Origin: Sorangium cellulosum
Lineage (GTDB): Bacteria > Myxococcota_A > Polyangia > Polyangiales > Polyangiaceae
Length of the DNA stretch: 64,000 nucleotides
Assembly (NCBI RefSeq): GCF_002950945.1
Contig: NZ_CP012673.1
Coordinates: 6,710,501-6,774,500 of the forward strand
Direction of reading: 5' to 3'
The position numbers and the translations under genes were made by a program. Shown here one piece after another: positions 1 to 10,048 of this stretch. The notes beneath the pieces were generated by a model. The model made no database searches. It saw nothing but the letters and a program-made list of their open reading frames with translations, and was not told the origin of the DNA. The first letter of the stretch is position 1; every line of letters starts with the position of its first letter.

Positions 1-136
1 GAGAGGTGATCAAGAGCTTGGGTACGGGCGCGCGTCCGGTTCGTGCTCACCGACCTCCAGGCGATCGAGGAGGATCCATGTTCTGCCGTTGGTCCCCTGC
101 GTGGGGGTGTCGACGCCGGCCGCGCGCCGGCCGCGC
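1..136. other. Window edge, no supported gene; small GC hairpin after permease stop
   Basis: No reading frame here has convincing coding character. A short inverted repeat (GCCGGC at 115-120 and again at 126-131, five bases between) lies just past the permease stop on the minus strand. It could act as a weak terminator or be chance in GC-rich DNA; there is no T-run. Confidence 0.35.
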
Positions 137-1258
137 TCAGGCGCCGACCATCTTGCGACGCGCCCCCGCGTAACGCCGCACCAGCTCGTCGGCGACGACG
201 CCGCTCAGGATGACGGCGCCGATGACGGCGTACTCGATCTGGGTCGGCACACCCAGCATGTTGATCGCGTTGCGCAAGACCTGCATCAGCGCGGTGCCGA
301 GGATGACGCCCAGCACCGAGCCCTCCCCGCCCCGCAGGCTGAAGCCCCCGAGCACGGCCGCCGCGATCGCATAGAGCTCGTAGAAGTTGCCGAAGTCGAC
401 CGGCTGGGCCGAGTTGACCTCGAGGGCGAACAGCATGCCTCCGACGCAGGAGAGCAGCGCGCACAGGACGTAGGCGAGGATCGTCATCGCGTCGGTGTTG
501 ACCCCGCTGTAGCGCGCCGCCTGCTCGTTGCGGCCGAGCGCCATGAGGTAACGGCCGTAGATGGTGCGCCTCAGGAACACCGAGGTCGCGAGCACGATCG
601 CGAGGAAGAGCAGGAACGGCATCGGGACGTCGATCCACGTGATCACGTCGAGGCGCGTCCTCGCGCCGGTGAACGGGTTCACCGCGTAGGGGCTGAGCCC
701 GCCCTCGGCGATCCACGAGAGGAACGGCACCGGGACGGAGAACGGGGTGCCGACCGACAGGTAACGCAGCGACTCGTGACCGACGCCGAACCCCTGGGTC
801 AGATCGCCGGTGATCCCGCGCGCCGTGCCGCGGTAGAGCAGCAGCCCGCACAGGGTGACCACGAACGGCTGAAGCCGGAGCTTCGTGATGAGCAGCCCGT
901 GCGCGAGCCCGATGCAGAGGGCAATGACGAGCAGCAGGGGCACCGCCAGCGCGGCCGGCCATTTGTGCACCGCGAGCAGCCACGGCAGCAGGGAGCCCGC
1001 GAGCGCCACGACCGAGCCGATCGACAGGTCGATCCCGCCGGTCATGATGACGAGGCCCGCCCCGACGCTGAGGATGCCGAACAGCGCCGTGCGCCGGATC
1101 AGGTTCTCCAGGTTGTCGGCGAGGAGGAACCGGTTGTTCATCAGCGCCGTGGCGAGGGACACCACGACGAGCAGCCAGAGGACGCCGAAGACCTTGCGCC
1201 GCGCGTCGGGCAAGAGCGGCGCGGCGCCGCGCGCTCGGGGTTCAGATCGCGTGATCAC
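137..1258 (-). CDS. Sugar ABC transporter permease (RbsC type)
   Basis: Predicted 373-residue inner-membrane permease of a ribose-type (CUT2) sugar importer. The protein is a series of long hydrophobic helices. It carries the family signature region GGIDLSIGSVVALAG near residues 74-88, and the late segment AAAVLGGFSLRGGEGSVLG near 298-316 is also typical of RbsC-like permeases. The start is GTG, with GGAGG nine bases upstream. It is the last of three co-oriented genes (binding protein, double ATPase, permease), about 40 bp after the ATPase gene, so a single transcript is likely. The sugar cannot be told from sequence. CUT2 systems commonly carry ribose, xylose, galactose or related sugars. 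Confidence 0.93.
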   Translation of the reverse strand: MITRSEPRARGAAPLLPDARRKVFGVLWLLVVVSLATALMNNRFLLADNLENLIRRTALFGILSVGAGLVIMTGGIDLSIGSVVALAGSLLPWLLAVHKWPAALAVPLLLVIALCIGLAHGLLITKLRLQPFVVTLCGLLLYRGTARGITGDLTQGFGVGHESLRYLSVGTPFSVPVPFLSWIAEGGLSPYAVNPFTGARTRLDVITWIDVPMPFLLFLAIVLATSVFLRRTIYGRYLMALGRNEQAARYSGVNTDAMTILAYVLCALLSCVGGMLFALEVNSAQPVDFGNFYELYAIAAAVLGGFSLRGGEGSVLGVILGTALMQVLRNAINMLGVPTQIEYAVIGAVILSGVVADELVRRYAGARRKMVGA

Positions 1259-1300
1259 GGGAACGGTCCTCCACTCTCGATCCGGCCTCGCACGCCGCGC

Positions 1301-2824
1301 TCACGCCGCGGCGTCGCTGCCCGTCGCGAGATCCATGATCGCCTCCTCGCTCAGCTCGGCCCGGCCGAGCTCCCCGGCGATGCGCCCTTCGTGCATCACG
1401 AGCGCACGATCGGACATCCCCATCACCTCTTCCATGTCGCTGGACACGAACAGGATCGCCATGCCGCTCGCGGCGAATCGCTCCATCAGCTGGTATATCT
1501 CGTGCTTCGCGCCGACGTCAATGCCGCGGGTCGGCTCGTCCATCAGGAGCACGCGCGGCGCCATCGCGAGCCACTTGCCGATGACCACCTTCTGCTGGTT
1601 CCCGCCGGAGAGGTGCTGTACCGGCTCTTCGTCGCTCGGCGTCCTCACGTCGAGATCGCGGACCATCTGCGCGGAGATCCGGCGCTCCCCCCGCCAGTCC
1701 AGGAAGCCGTAGCGGTGCGACCTGCGCAGGTTCGGGAGGCTCATGTTGTGGCGAATGGCCATCTCCAGGATGATCCCCTGCTCCTGGCGATCCTCCGGGA
1801 CCAGGCCGATCCCGGCGGCGATGGCGTCGCGCGGGGTGCGCGGGGCGAGCTCGCGCCCGGCCACGCGGACGGCGCCGGCGACGGCCGGCGTGACGCCGAA
1901 CAGCGTCTTGAGCAGCGACGTGCGCCCCGCGCCGAGCAGCCCCGCCACGCCGACGATCTCGCCGGCGCGGACCGTGAAGTGGAGGGCGTGCTCGGGGTGC
2001 CTCGGCGTCCTCAGGCCCTCCGCGGCGAGCGCCGGCTCGCCCGGCGGGTGCGGCACGTGCGGATAGAACTGCGAGAGGTCGCGGCCCACCATCAGCTTCA
2101 CGATGCGATCGTGGGTCATCTGCTCGCGAGGCAGCTCGCCCGCGTTCTCGCCGTCGCGCAGCACGAGCACGCGATCGCACAGCGCCTTCACCTCGCCGAG
2201 GCGGTGAGAGATGTAAAGGACGCTGATGCCCTTGTCGCGCAGCTCCCGCACGACCCGGAAGAGGTTGTCGGCCTCGTGCCGGCTCAGGCACGACGTGGGC
2301 TCGTCCATGATGAGCACCCGGGCGTCGGCCGAGAGCGCCTTCGCGATCTCGACGAGGTGCCGCTGCCCGAGGGAGAGGCCGCCGACGATCGCGCGCGGCG
2401 CGTGATCCAGGCCGACCCGGGCGAGGACGGCCCGCGCCTCGCGCTCGATCCTGTGCTCGTCGATGAACCCGCCCCGCCGCGGCTCCCGGCCGAGGAAGAT
2501 GTTCGCCGCGATGTCGAGGTTCTCCGCCAGGTTGAGCTCCTGGTGGATCAGCGCGATGCCGCAGGCGAGCGCGCCCCGCACCGAGCCGAGCGCGACGGGG
2601 CGCCCGTCGAGCAGGACGTCGCCGGCGTCGGGCGCCTCGACGCCGGCGAGGATCTTCATGAGCGTGCTCTTGCCGGCGCCGTTCTCGCCGACGATGCCGA
2701 GCACCTCGCCGCGGCCGAGCGCGAGGTGCACGTCGCGGAGCGCCAGCACGCCGGGGAATCGCTTCGTCAAGCCGCGCGCTTCGAGCAGCGGGGACGGGCC
2801 TTCGGCGGGCGAGGAGGCGGTCAT
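1301..2824 (-). CDS. Sugar ABC transporter ATPase, two ABC domains (RbsA type)
   Basis: A 507-residue cytoplasmic ATPase with two tandem ABC domains, as expected for CUT2 importers. The N-terminal domain has Walker A GENGAGKST (about residues 46-54), signature LSLGQ and Walker B LIMDEP. The C-terminal domain has a Walker A-like GLLGAGRTS with Arg in place of Lys, the usual degenerate second site in RbsA-like proteins, then signature LSGGNQQK and LLMDEP. It lies about 60 bp downstream of the binding-protein gene and just upstream of the permease gene on the minus strand. There is no strong Shine-Dalgarno, so translation may depend on read-through from upstream. Confidence 0.95.
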   Translation of the reverse strand: MTASSPAEGPSPLLEARGLTKRFPGVLALRDVHLALGRGEVLGIVGENGAGKSTLMKILAGVEAPDAGDVLLDGRPVALGSVRGALACGIALIHQELNLAENLDIAANIFLGREPRRGGFIDEHRIEREARAVLARVGLDHAPRAIVGGLSLGQRHLVEIAKALSADARVLIMDEPTSCLSRHEADNLFRVVRELRDKGISVLYISHRLGEVKALCDRVLVLRDGENAGELPREQMTHDRIVKLMVGRDLSQFYPHVPHPPGEPALAAEGLRTPRHPEHALHFTVRAGEIVGVAGLLGAGRTSLLKTLFGVTPAVAGAVRVAGRELAPRTPRDAIAAGIGLVPEDRQEQGIILEMAIRHNMSLPNLRRSHRYGFLDWRGERRISAQMVRDLDVRTPSDEEPVQHLSGGNQQKVVIGKWLAMAPRVLLMDEPTRGIDVGAKHEIYQLMERFAASGMAILFVSSDMEEVMGMSDRALVMHEGRIAGELGRAELSEEAIMDLATGSDAAA

Positions 2825-2888
2825 GCGCGTCAGGGGTCGAGGGGCCGGGGGAGCCGGGGCGCCGCGAGGGCGCCCCCAGCGCGGGAGA

Positions 2889-3941
2889 TCACTCGGAGAC
2901 CGCCGCGTGTTTCTTCAGGTCGGCCCAGAACGGCTCCAGGTTGTCCTTGCGGATCGTCCGGACCGGCACGGCGATGAACTTGTTCTCCGGCACCACGGAG
3001 GTGTCGCCGCGCACGATCGCCGCGAGCACGCGCACCGACTCCTTGCCGTACATGTACGGGTTCTGCACCACGGTGCCGACGGTCTCGCCGTCCTTGATCG
3101 CCTGCAGCGTCGCGTCCTGCTCGTCGAAGCCGACGACCTGGACCTTGCCCATCTTCCCCGCCTGCTTGAGCGCCTCCAGCAAGGCCGGCGTGTGGTACGC
3201 GTTCAGGCCGATGAGCCCCACGAGATCGGCGTGCGCCAACATCATGTCTTCGGCGTTGCTCTTGGCCTTCGCGGCGTCGATCTGGTCGGTCAACGTCGCG
3301 ACGATGGTGTACTTCTGGCCCTTGATCTCCTGCCCCATCGGGTCCATGCCCGCGCTCGTGTCCTCTCGCCCGAGCAGCTCGTCGAGCACGCCCTGCCGGC
3401 GCTTCCTGGCGTTGTCCCCCTCGATGCGCCCGACGAAGATCGCCACCTTCCCGCCGGCGGGGATGGCCTCTTTCACGAGCTGGCCCGCCATCCGGCCAGC
3501 GACGTAGTTGTCGATACCGATGTACACGAGGCGGTCGCTCTTGGGTGCGTCCGAGTCCTGCGTGATGAGCTTGGTCTTCGCGGCCGCCTTGTTGAGGAGG
3601 GGAACCTGGTTCTCCGCGTCGATCGGGCTGATCGCGATGCCGTCGACGCCGCGGATGAGCAGGTCCTCGACCCGGCGCATCTGGTCGTTGACGTCGCCGG
3701 GCATCACGACGCTCACGTCGGCGTTGTACTCCTTCGCGCCGTCGCGCACGCCCTTCTCCGCGATGGTCCAGAACGGCGCGACGCCGTTCGTGATGTAGGC
3801 GAGCTTCGGCTTCGCGCCCGGCGCGGGCCCCGCCGCGGGCCCCGCCGCCGGCGCCGCGCCGCCGCCCTCGCAGCCGAGGGCCGCGAGCCCCGCCGCGACG
3901 CAGATCCCCACGATGAACCGACGACCGATGCTCTCCAACAT
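2889..3941 (-). CDS. Sugar-binding lipoprotein (periplasmic binding protein type 1)
   Basis: A 350-residue Peripla_BP_4-type substrate-binding protein, first gene of the importer operon. The start chosen is the ATG at 3941: GGAGGGG sits just upstream, and the protein then opens with a short basic and hydrophobic signal ending in LAALGC, a lipobox that predicts lipid attachment at Cys. A longer frame to 4085 adds only non-signal sequence. The mature part has the RbsB-like order KLAYITNG..FWTIAEKG, the domain crossover IDNYVAGRMAGQL, and a C-terminal VVGFDEQ..LQAIKDGE region that normally contacts sugar. A Gly/Ala/Pro-rich linker follows the lipid-attachment Cys. Ligand unknown. Confidence 0.9.
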   Translation of the reverse strand: MLESIGRRFIVGICVAAGLAALGCEGGGAAPAAGPAAGPAPGAKPKLAYITNGVAPFWTIAEKGVRDGAKEYNADVSVVMPGDVNDQMRRVEDLLIRGVDGIAISPIDAENQVPLLNKAAAKTKLITQDSDAPKSDRLVYIGIDNYVAGRMAGQLVKEAIPAGGKVAIFVGRIEGDNARKRRQGVLDELLGREDTSAGMDPMGQEIKGQKYTIVATLTDQIDAAKAKSNAEDMMLAHADLVGLIGLNAYHTPALLEALKQAGKMGKVQVVGFDEQDATLQAIKDGETVGTVVQNPYMYGKESVRVLAAIVRGDTSVVPENKFIAVPVRTIRKDNLEPFWADLKKHAAVSE

Positions 3942-4107
3942 GGCTTCGCCCCTCCGGCGCTGAGCAGCCGCCCGCCCCATCTCCTCCGTGCACCTCCCCA
4001 GGTGACCGCACGGCGCGTGATGAGGCCGGCCCCCCGGCTGATCTTCGGCGCCATCATGCGCGATCCGCGCGAGATGTGTCCACACGATTCGACCCGGCTC
4101 CGCTGCG

Positions 4108-7100
4108 TCAGACGAACGCCGCGCCCGAGCGCCCCACCGCGTAGGCGATGCCGCTTTGCAGCGTGCCTCGGATGACGATGCGACTCATGTCGACGTCGAG
4201 CCCGACGAGCGCCCGCGCGACCTCGCCGCGGACGCCCGTCAGGACGGCCTGGGCGCCAAGCAACCGGAGCGCGTTCGCCGCGTTCAGCAGGGCGTTCGCG
4301 ACGCGCTGATCGGCGCCCTTGATCCCGGTCACATCGATGATGACGACCCGGGCGCTGCTCCGCGTCGCGCCCTCCAGCAGCGTCTCCAGCACGTCCTCGG
4401 CGCGGTCCTCGTCCAGCGTGCCGACGAGCGGCATCACCATGACGTCCTTCGTGATCGGGACGAGCGGGGTCGACAGCTCCGAGATCTTCTCCTGCTGGAA
4501 CCGGATGATCTCCTCCTGGAGCTCGGCGCGCGCCGCCTCGGCGCGCTCGCGCTCGCCGAGCTCGTGGGTGAGGCGCGCGTTGATCTCCTGGAGCTCCTCG
4601 CGCTGCGCGCGCAGGCGATCGTTCGCCTGCGAGAGCTCCTCGGTCCGCTGCTTCACTTCCCGCTCGAGCCGGTCGTTCGCCTGCCGCAGCTCGGCGCTCA
4701 CGGCCTCGAGGTTCGCGTAGAGGAGCGCGTTCTCCAGCGCCACGGCCGCCTGCGACGAGAGGAGCCGCAGGAGCTCGGTGCGGTCGGCGGTGAAGACGTG
4801 CTCGGCGAGGTGGTTCTCCAGGTAGAGCACGCCGCTCAACCTCCCCTGGTGGAGCAGCGGCAAGGCCAGGATCGACTTCGGCCGGCGCGAGATCACGTGA
4901 GGATCGCCGGCGAGGCGCGGATCGTCCGCCGCGCGGCCGATCACGACCGCCTCGCGCGAGCGCGCGACGTAGTGCACGACCGGGCGGGCCAGATCGGCGC
5001 GCTCCTCCACGGGAGTCGCGAGCCCCAGGCTCACGACGTCGGGATCGATCGAGATCATCGCCCGGACCGTCAGCGCCTCTCCGCGCGCGAGGATCAGGAA
5101 GCCCCGGCTCGCCCCGGCGCTCTTGATCACGATGCGCAGCACCTGATCGAGCACCTTGTCGAGCACGATCTCGCTCGAGATGGCCTGCGCGGTCCGGAGG
5201 ACCGTGGCGAGATCGAAGGTCTCGCCGGCGGTGAGCGCCCCGGAGCCGGCCTCCGCCGCCGCGGGCGCGGAGTTCGGCGGCGGCGCGTTGCTCTGGAGCG
5301 AGGCGAGCAGCGGCGCGTGCTCCTCGCGGAGCGCCCGCACCTTGGCGCCCGCGCCCCAGCGGTCGTACAGGTAGGCCGCCTTGCGCAGGAACATCCCGGC
5401 GAACTCGGTCCTCCCCCGGGCGAGCCAGAACCTGCCGTAAAGCTCGTTCCCGAGGGCCTGGTTGTTGATGTATTCCGCCTGCCTCGCGGCCTCGATGCCC
5501 TGCTCGTAGAGGTCCATGGCGTCGGTCGGCCGCCCCTCGATACGGGCCTGCTCGGCGAGCAAGAGGAGGTATTTGTGCTGGGTGTTCTCCGGCCCGGCGT
5601 CGGCCCAGCGCTTCATCCGATCCAGGAGCCGGGCGAGGTGCTCCTCGTGCTCCCGCCGCTCCTCGTCGCCGGCGGCGTCCCAGAGGGCGAACCGCATGAG
5701 CGCCGCGTAGAACGTCGCCTCGGGCACCTTCGCGTGCGTGGGCAAGGCGCCCTCGACGACGGAGAGCTCCGGCAGGAGCTCGGGGAAGCTCGCCCGGTCG
5801 CGGAAGAGATAGGCGTTCCGGATCTTGGCATAATGGAGCCAGGCCATGTGGTACGGCGAGCCGCCGTGCTTCTCGGCGTAGGACGCCTCCTGGAACGTCG
5901 CGTCGTCGAAGCTGAGCCGGCTCTTCGTGAGCCCTTGCAGGCACCGGATCGGCTGGATCACGCCCGCGAGGAGGATGTCGATGATATCGTGGCTCCGCGC
6001 GCGCTCCAGGAAGGCGAGGTGCCCCTCGGTCAGCTTCGAGAGCTCCGGGAGGGGCATCCCGTAGGTGAGCCTGTCCGAGCCGCTCTGGCTGATCATGTAG
6101 CCCATGGCCGTCCAGTCGCCGGCCTGGAGCCCGAGCTGGTAGACGCGCTCGTAATAGGCATCGGCCCTCCGCAGGTGCTGCGTCCAGCTGTGGACGTCCG
6201 CGGAGAAGATGTGGTATGTCTTGGCCCTGAGCACGAGGTTGTCGAGCTGATCGGCCAGGCTGACGGCCATCCGGCCGAACCGGTACGCGGTCCTGTACTC
6301 GCCGAGCAGCGGGCCCACCACCATCCCGTACGCGACGTAGCCGAACGCGGACATATCGCAGTTCCCGTGCTGGAGCGAGATCGTGACCATCTTCGCGATG
6401 GCGAGGTTCGCGAGCGTCTGATCGCTGGAGTTGTACGCCCCGAAGAACAGGCCCTGGAGCAGCTCCAGCATCACCGGGTGCTCGACGCTGGTCATCCTCG
6501 GGATATGGGCGAGCTCCTCGATGCTCCGTCCGCCGAGCAGCGTGGGCACCGCCTTGAGCTCCTCATCGAGCATCGCGGCGACGTCCTCCCGCGCCTCGGG
6601 GATGGAGCAGCCGAGCAGCCTGAGCCCGGCCTTCTGGACGAGGGTCGCCTCGTGGTTGCGCCACTGGAAGAGGTACTGATTCGCCTGCACGAGGAGGATC
6701 GAGACCTTGTCCATCGGCGTCCGGGCGTGCGCGAGCGCCGCGGCGCAGAGCCGCTCCGCCTCGGCGAAGTCGCCGCAGAGGGACTCGATCTCGGCGCGCT
6801 CCCGGTGGAGCGCGAGGGCGAGCTCGTAATACCCCGCGAAGCCGTCCTCGGGCAGGAGATCCATCCCGGTCCGGAGGTAGCTCGCGGCGGCCTCGTAGGC
6901 GGTGGCCGCCTTGGCCTTCTTGCCGGCGGCGAGGTTCAGCGCGGCGGCCTCGGCCCGCTCCTCGGGGGAGCGCACGAGGGGGGCGCCGATGTTGATGTGG
7001 TTCACGATGTCGAAGAGGGCCTCTTCGCGGGCGGCCCCCTCGGCGCTGGCGAGCATGAGCCGCCCGATCCGCAGGTGGACCTCTCGCTTGCGGTTCTCCT

Positions 7101-9186
7101 CGATGAGCGAGTAGGCCGCCTGCTGGACGCGGTCGTGCAGGAAGCGGTAATGGACGCGCCAGTCGAGGCCGGTCCGCGCCTCGGCGTCGCCCGCGTGCGC
7201 GAGGCGGTAGTCGGCGTCCACGGGCGTGATCAGGCCCTCCTGCAGGACCTTCCACAGCGCGGCCACGGTCTCGTGCGGCGGCCGCTCGTCGATGACCGCG
7301 AGCGTGCGCAGGTCGAACTGGTGCCCGATGCACGCCGCGAGCTTGAGGACGCGCACGAGATCGGGCTCGAGCTCCCGGATCTTGCGCGCCATGAAATCGA
7401 CGACGTTGTCGGTGACGGGGCGGCTCCGGATCCTATCGAGGTCCCACGTCCACGCGCCCGCCTCGAACCGGAGCAGGCCCTCGACGTGCAGGGCGCCGAG
7501 GAACTGCCGCACGAAGAACGGGTTGCTCCGGGTCCGGTCGAACACCACCCGGGCGAGCGGCTCGACGTCGGCCCGGACGGCGGAGAGGGCGTCCGCGAGC
7601 AGCGCGACCACGTCGGCGAGGGCGAGCGGCTTGAGCGTGATCTCGCCGATCCGCGCGCCCGCCCGCTCGATCTCGCTCAGGGCGAGGCGCAGCGGGTGCC
7701 CCTCGTGCACCTCGTTGTCGCGGTAGGCGCCGATCACGAGCAGGTGGGCGCGCTCCGGGTCGGCGGCGAGGACCTGGAGCAGCTTGAGCGAGGCCGGGTC
7801 GGCCCACTGCAGGTCGTCGAGGAAGAGCACGAGGGGGTGCTCGGCGCGCGCGAAGACGCGGACGAACGCCTTGAAGATCGCGTGGAAGCGGCCCTGCGAC
7901 TCCGCCGGCCCGAGCGGCGGCGCCGGGGGTTGAGGGCCGACGATCCACTGGAGCTCGGGGATGATGTCGACGAGGAGCTGGCCGCTGCTCCCCAGCGCGA
8001 GGTGGAGATCGCCGCGCCAGCGCGAGAGCCGCTCCGGCCGCTCGGTGAGGACGTGCCGGATGAGCTCGCGGAACGCCCGCGCCAGGGAGGCGTACGGGAC
8101 GCTCCGGTTCAGCTGCTCGAACTTCCCCGCGGCGAAGTAGCCCCCGCGCTCGGCGATGGCCTTGTGGATCTCGTTCACGAGGGCCGACTTGCCCATGCCC
8201 GAGTACCCCGACACGAGGACGAGCTCGCCGGCGCCGCCCGCGGCGCGCTGGAAGGCGGCGAGCAGCGCGCGCTCCTCCTCGGCGCGGCCGTAGAGCTTCT
8301 GCGGGATGCGCAGCGTATCGGGGATATCGCGCCGGCCGAGCGCGAACGGCTCGATGGTGCCCGTGGCCGAGAGCTGCCGGAGGCACAGGTCGAGGTCGGC
8401 CGCGACCCCGTAGGCGCTCTGATACCGGTCCTCCGCGTTCTTGGCGAGGAGCTTCATCACGATGCGGGAGACCGCCTCGGGCACGCCGGGCGCGCGCTGG
8501 TGCGGCGGGGCGGGCGTCCGCGCGATGTGGCCGTGGATGAGATCCATCGGCTCGCTCTCGCCGAAGGGCAAGGCGCCGGTGAGCATCTCGTAGAAGGTCA
8601 CGCCGAGCGAGTAGAGGTCGGTGCGGCGATCGATGACGCGGTTCATCCGGCCGGTCTGCTCGGGCGACATGTAGGCGAGCGTGCCCTCGAGCGCCTCGGG
8701 GCTGATCGCCTGCTGCGTCTCCTGCGGGAGGAGCGTGGCGATTCCGAAGCACATGAAGTGGACATCGAGGGTGTCGGGGTCGACCAGGATGTTGTGCGGC
8801 TTGACGTCCTTGTGAATCACCTTGTGGCGGTGGATCTCGTCGAGGACCCGGGCGGCCGAGAGGGCGATCGTCAAGGCCGCCTTGAGGTCGAGCGGGGCGG
8901 CGCGCAGGAGGTCGTGCAGCGTCCGGCCGGTCGGCCGCTCGAGCACGAGGGCGGCGCCGTGCTCGTTCTCCTCGAGCGCGTGCGTCTTGACCACGCCGTC
9001 GACGTCGAGCGCGCGGAGCACGTTGTACTCGTGCCGGAGCGAGGCGAGCGCGCGCGCGCTCGGGAACTCGCTCTTCAGGACCTTGACCACGACGGGGAGC
9101 TGCTCGGCGCCCCAGAAGCCTTCGAAGACAGCGACGCTCGTGTCGCTGTAGATCTCTTTGCCCAGGGAATACGAAGGAGACAGCAT
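4108..9186 (-). CDS. Giant Ser/Thr kinase-like - AAA ATPase - GAF - STAS signalling protein
   Basis: A 1692-residue cytoplasmic protein. Order: protein-kinase fold (about residues 1-275), AAA/STAND-like ATPase with Walker A GYSGMGKS (327-334) and Walker B LVLFLDDLQWAD, a long helical TPR-like middle, a GAF domain (about 1320-1480), a coiled coil, and a C-terminal STAS domain. The kinase part keeps the VAIK-type Lys (K35), a glutamate and HKDVKPHN, but DFG reads CFG (Cys146, codon at 8749-8751), so the usual magnesium-binding Asp is absent. The STAS domain keeps threonines in IDVTG and LTG contexts, as in RsbR-type stressosome proteins. The ATG at 9186 is preferred over an upstream ATG because GAGGTG precedes it. 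Hybrid proteins of this layout are common in myxobacteria and cyanobacteria; their inputs are mostly unknown. Confidence 0.9.
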   Translation of the reverse strand: MLSPSYSLGKEIYSDTSVAVFEGFWGAEQLPVVVKVLKSEFPSARALASLRHEYNVLRALDVDGVVKTHALEENEHGAALVLERPTGRTLHDLLRAAPLDLKAALTIALSAARVLDEIHRHKVIHKDVKPHNILVDPDTLDVHFMCFGIATLLPQETQQAISPEALEGTLAYMSPEQTGRMNRVIDRRTDLYSLGVTFYEMLTGALPFGESEPMDLIHGHIARTPAPPHQRAPGVPEAVSRIVMKLLAKNAEDRYQSAYGVAADLDLCLRQLSATGTIEPFALGRRDIPDTLRIPQKLYGRAEEERALLAAFQRAAGGAGELVLVSGYSGMGKSALVNEIHKAIAERGGYFAAGKFEQLNRSVPYASLARAFRELIRHVLTERPERLSRWRGDLHLALGSSGQLLVDIIPELQWIVGPQPPAPPLGPAESQGRFHAIFKAFVRVFARAEHPLVLFLDDLQWADPASLKLLQVLAADPERAHLLVIGAYRDNEVHEGHPLRLALSEIERAGARIGEITLKPLALADVVALLADALSAVRADVEPLARVVFDRTRSNPFFVRQFLGALHVEGLLRFEAGAWTWDLDRIRSRPVTDNVVDFMARKIRELEPDLVRVLKLAACIGHQFDLRTLAVIDERPPHETVAALWKVLQEGLITPVDADYRLAHAGDAEARTGLDWRVHYRFLHDRVQQAAYSLIEENRKREVHLRIGRLMLASAEGAAREEALFDIVNHINIGAPLVRSPEERAEAAALNLAAGKKAKAATAYEAAASYLRTGMDLLPEDGFAGYYELALALHRERAEIESLCGDFAEAERLCAAALAHARTPMDKVSILLVQANQYLFQWRNHEATLVQKAGLRLLGCSIPEAREDVAAMLDEELKAVPTLLGGRSIEELAHIPRMTSVEHPVMLELLQGLFFGAYNSSDQTLANLAIAKMVTISLQHGNCDMSAFGYVAYGMVVGPLLGEYRTAYRFGRMAVSLADQLDNLVLRAKTYHIFSADVHSWTQHLRRADAYYERVYQLGLQAGDWTAMGYMISQSGSDRLTYGMPLPELSKLTEGHLAFLERARSHDIIDILLAGVIQPIRCLQGLTKSRLSFDDATFQEASYAEKHGGSPYHMAWLHYAKIRNAYLFRDRASFPELLPELSVVEGALPTHAKVPEATFYAALMRFALWDAAGDEERREHEEHLARLLDRMKRWADAGPENTQHKYLLLLAEQARIEGRPTDAMDLYEQGIEAARQAEYINNQALGNELYGRFWLARGRTEFAGMFLRKAAYLYDRWGAGAKVRALREEHAPLLASLQSNAPPPNSAPAAAEAGSGALTAGETFDLATVLRTAQAISSEIVLDKVLDQVLRIVIKSAGASRGFLILARGEALTVRAMISIDPDVVSLGLATPVEERADLARPVVHYVARSREAVVIGRAADDPRLAGDPHVISRRPKSILALPLLHQGRLSGVLYLENHLAEHVFTADRTELLRLLSSQAAVALENALLYANLEAVSAELRQANDRLEREVKQRTEELSQANDRLRAQREELQEINARLTHELGERERAEAARAELQEEIIRFQQEKISELSTPLVPITKDVMVMPLVGTLDEDRAEDVLETLLEGATRSSARVVIIDVTGIKGADQRVANALLNAANALRLLGAQAVLTGVRGEVARALVGLDVDMSRIVIRGTLQSGIAYAVGRSGAAFV

Positions 9187-10048
9187 TTCACCTCGCCGAC
9201 ATGCTTGGCCGCCCGCCAGCGCAGCCACGCCGGGGATCGTGCCGCAGGCTTACCACAGACGACACCGGGCGGGCGCGTCGGGAGGCTCGCGCCCTCGCAG
9301 GGCGGCGGCGTCGCGCCGACGCCGCGGCGCGACGGGGCGCGGCGGGCGGCTATGCGGGGGGCGCGGCGCGACGGCCGCGCGGCCGTCGCCATGGGGACCC
9401 GCGAGGAGAAGACGGAGCCGGCGGTCTGCGCGCGCCCCCCGGCACAGCCGCGCGCGCCGCCGGGCGCAGGACGTGGAGTGGCTTGGTGGGCGCATGAATC
9501 TCCGTGACGATCCGTGATCGCGTGCGCGAGGGGCGTCGACGCACGTGCGTTCACCGCACATTCGCACTCCGGGCGATTCCTGTCTAGATCGCTTGTTCCA
9601 GGATCATCGCCGGAAGCGAGGGCGCCTATTCACCCACCTGCGACACTCCAGCGCTTTGTGGTGCCGCCCGCGTGAGCCTGGGCACGGCGCGCCGCGCTGG
9701 AGCCGAGCCCGGCGGCTGTCGCGCTGGCGGGTCTGCCGCGGCGCTCCATGCGGCGCGGGCCCACGTCGGTCATCGGGAAAGGGGAAGTAGCCAGTCTCAT
9801 CAGGACCGGAACAGGCGCAGAGCGCCGGAGCATCGATGTCGATAAAGGCCCGCGGGCGCGCCGTCGATGGAGCGATATCGACCGCGGGCGGCGGCGCTCG
9901 GGCAGCGGATGGATGCCCCGGCCGGAGCGGACGTGTCGGCCGGGGGCGGCGGGCGCCGGAGGCCGCCGGGTGTGCGCCGCGCCGCCTGGTCCCGCCGTCC
10001 GCGCCCGTTGACCCGGGGTGGGCGGGCGAGTGAACATCGTGCGTTCCC
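9187..10048. other. Divergent intergenic region, no supported gene
   Basis: This 860-bp gap separates the minus-strand signalling gene from the plus-strand cytochrome gene and must hold their promoters. Open frames here are Arg/Pro/Ala-rich on both strands and look like GC artefacts. A less GC-rich patch at about 9550-9620 is the most promoter-like stretch, but I cannot define a -35/-10 pair. Confidence 0.4.

Noticed and set aside
89..2977. Long plus-strand open frame over the sugar ABC operon
   Set aside because: Shadow of the permease and ATPase genes; its composition (Arg, Ala, His, Asp) is typical of antisense frames in GC-rich DNA.
4156..9507. Very long open frame (about 1780 codons) antisense to the giant kinase-AAA gene
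   Set aside because: It is an Arg/Glu/Asp/Val-rich mirror of a high-GC gene. Domain content is all on the minus strand; the plus frame has no recognisable motif.
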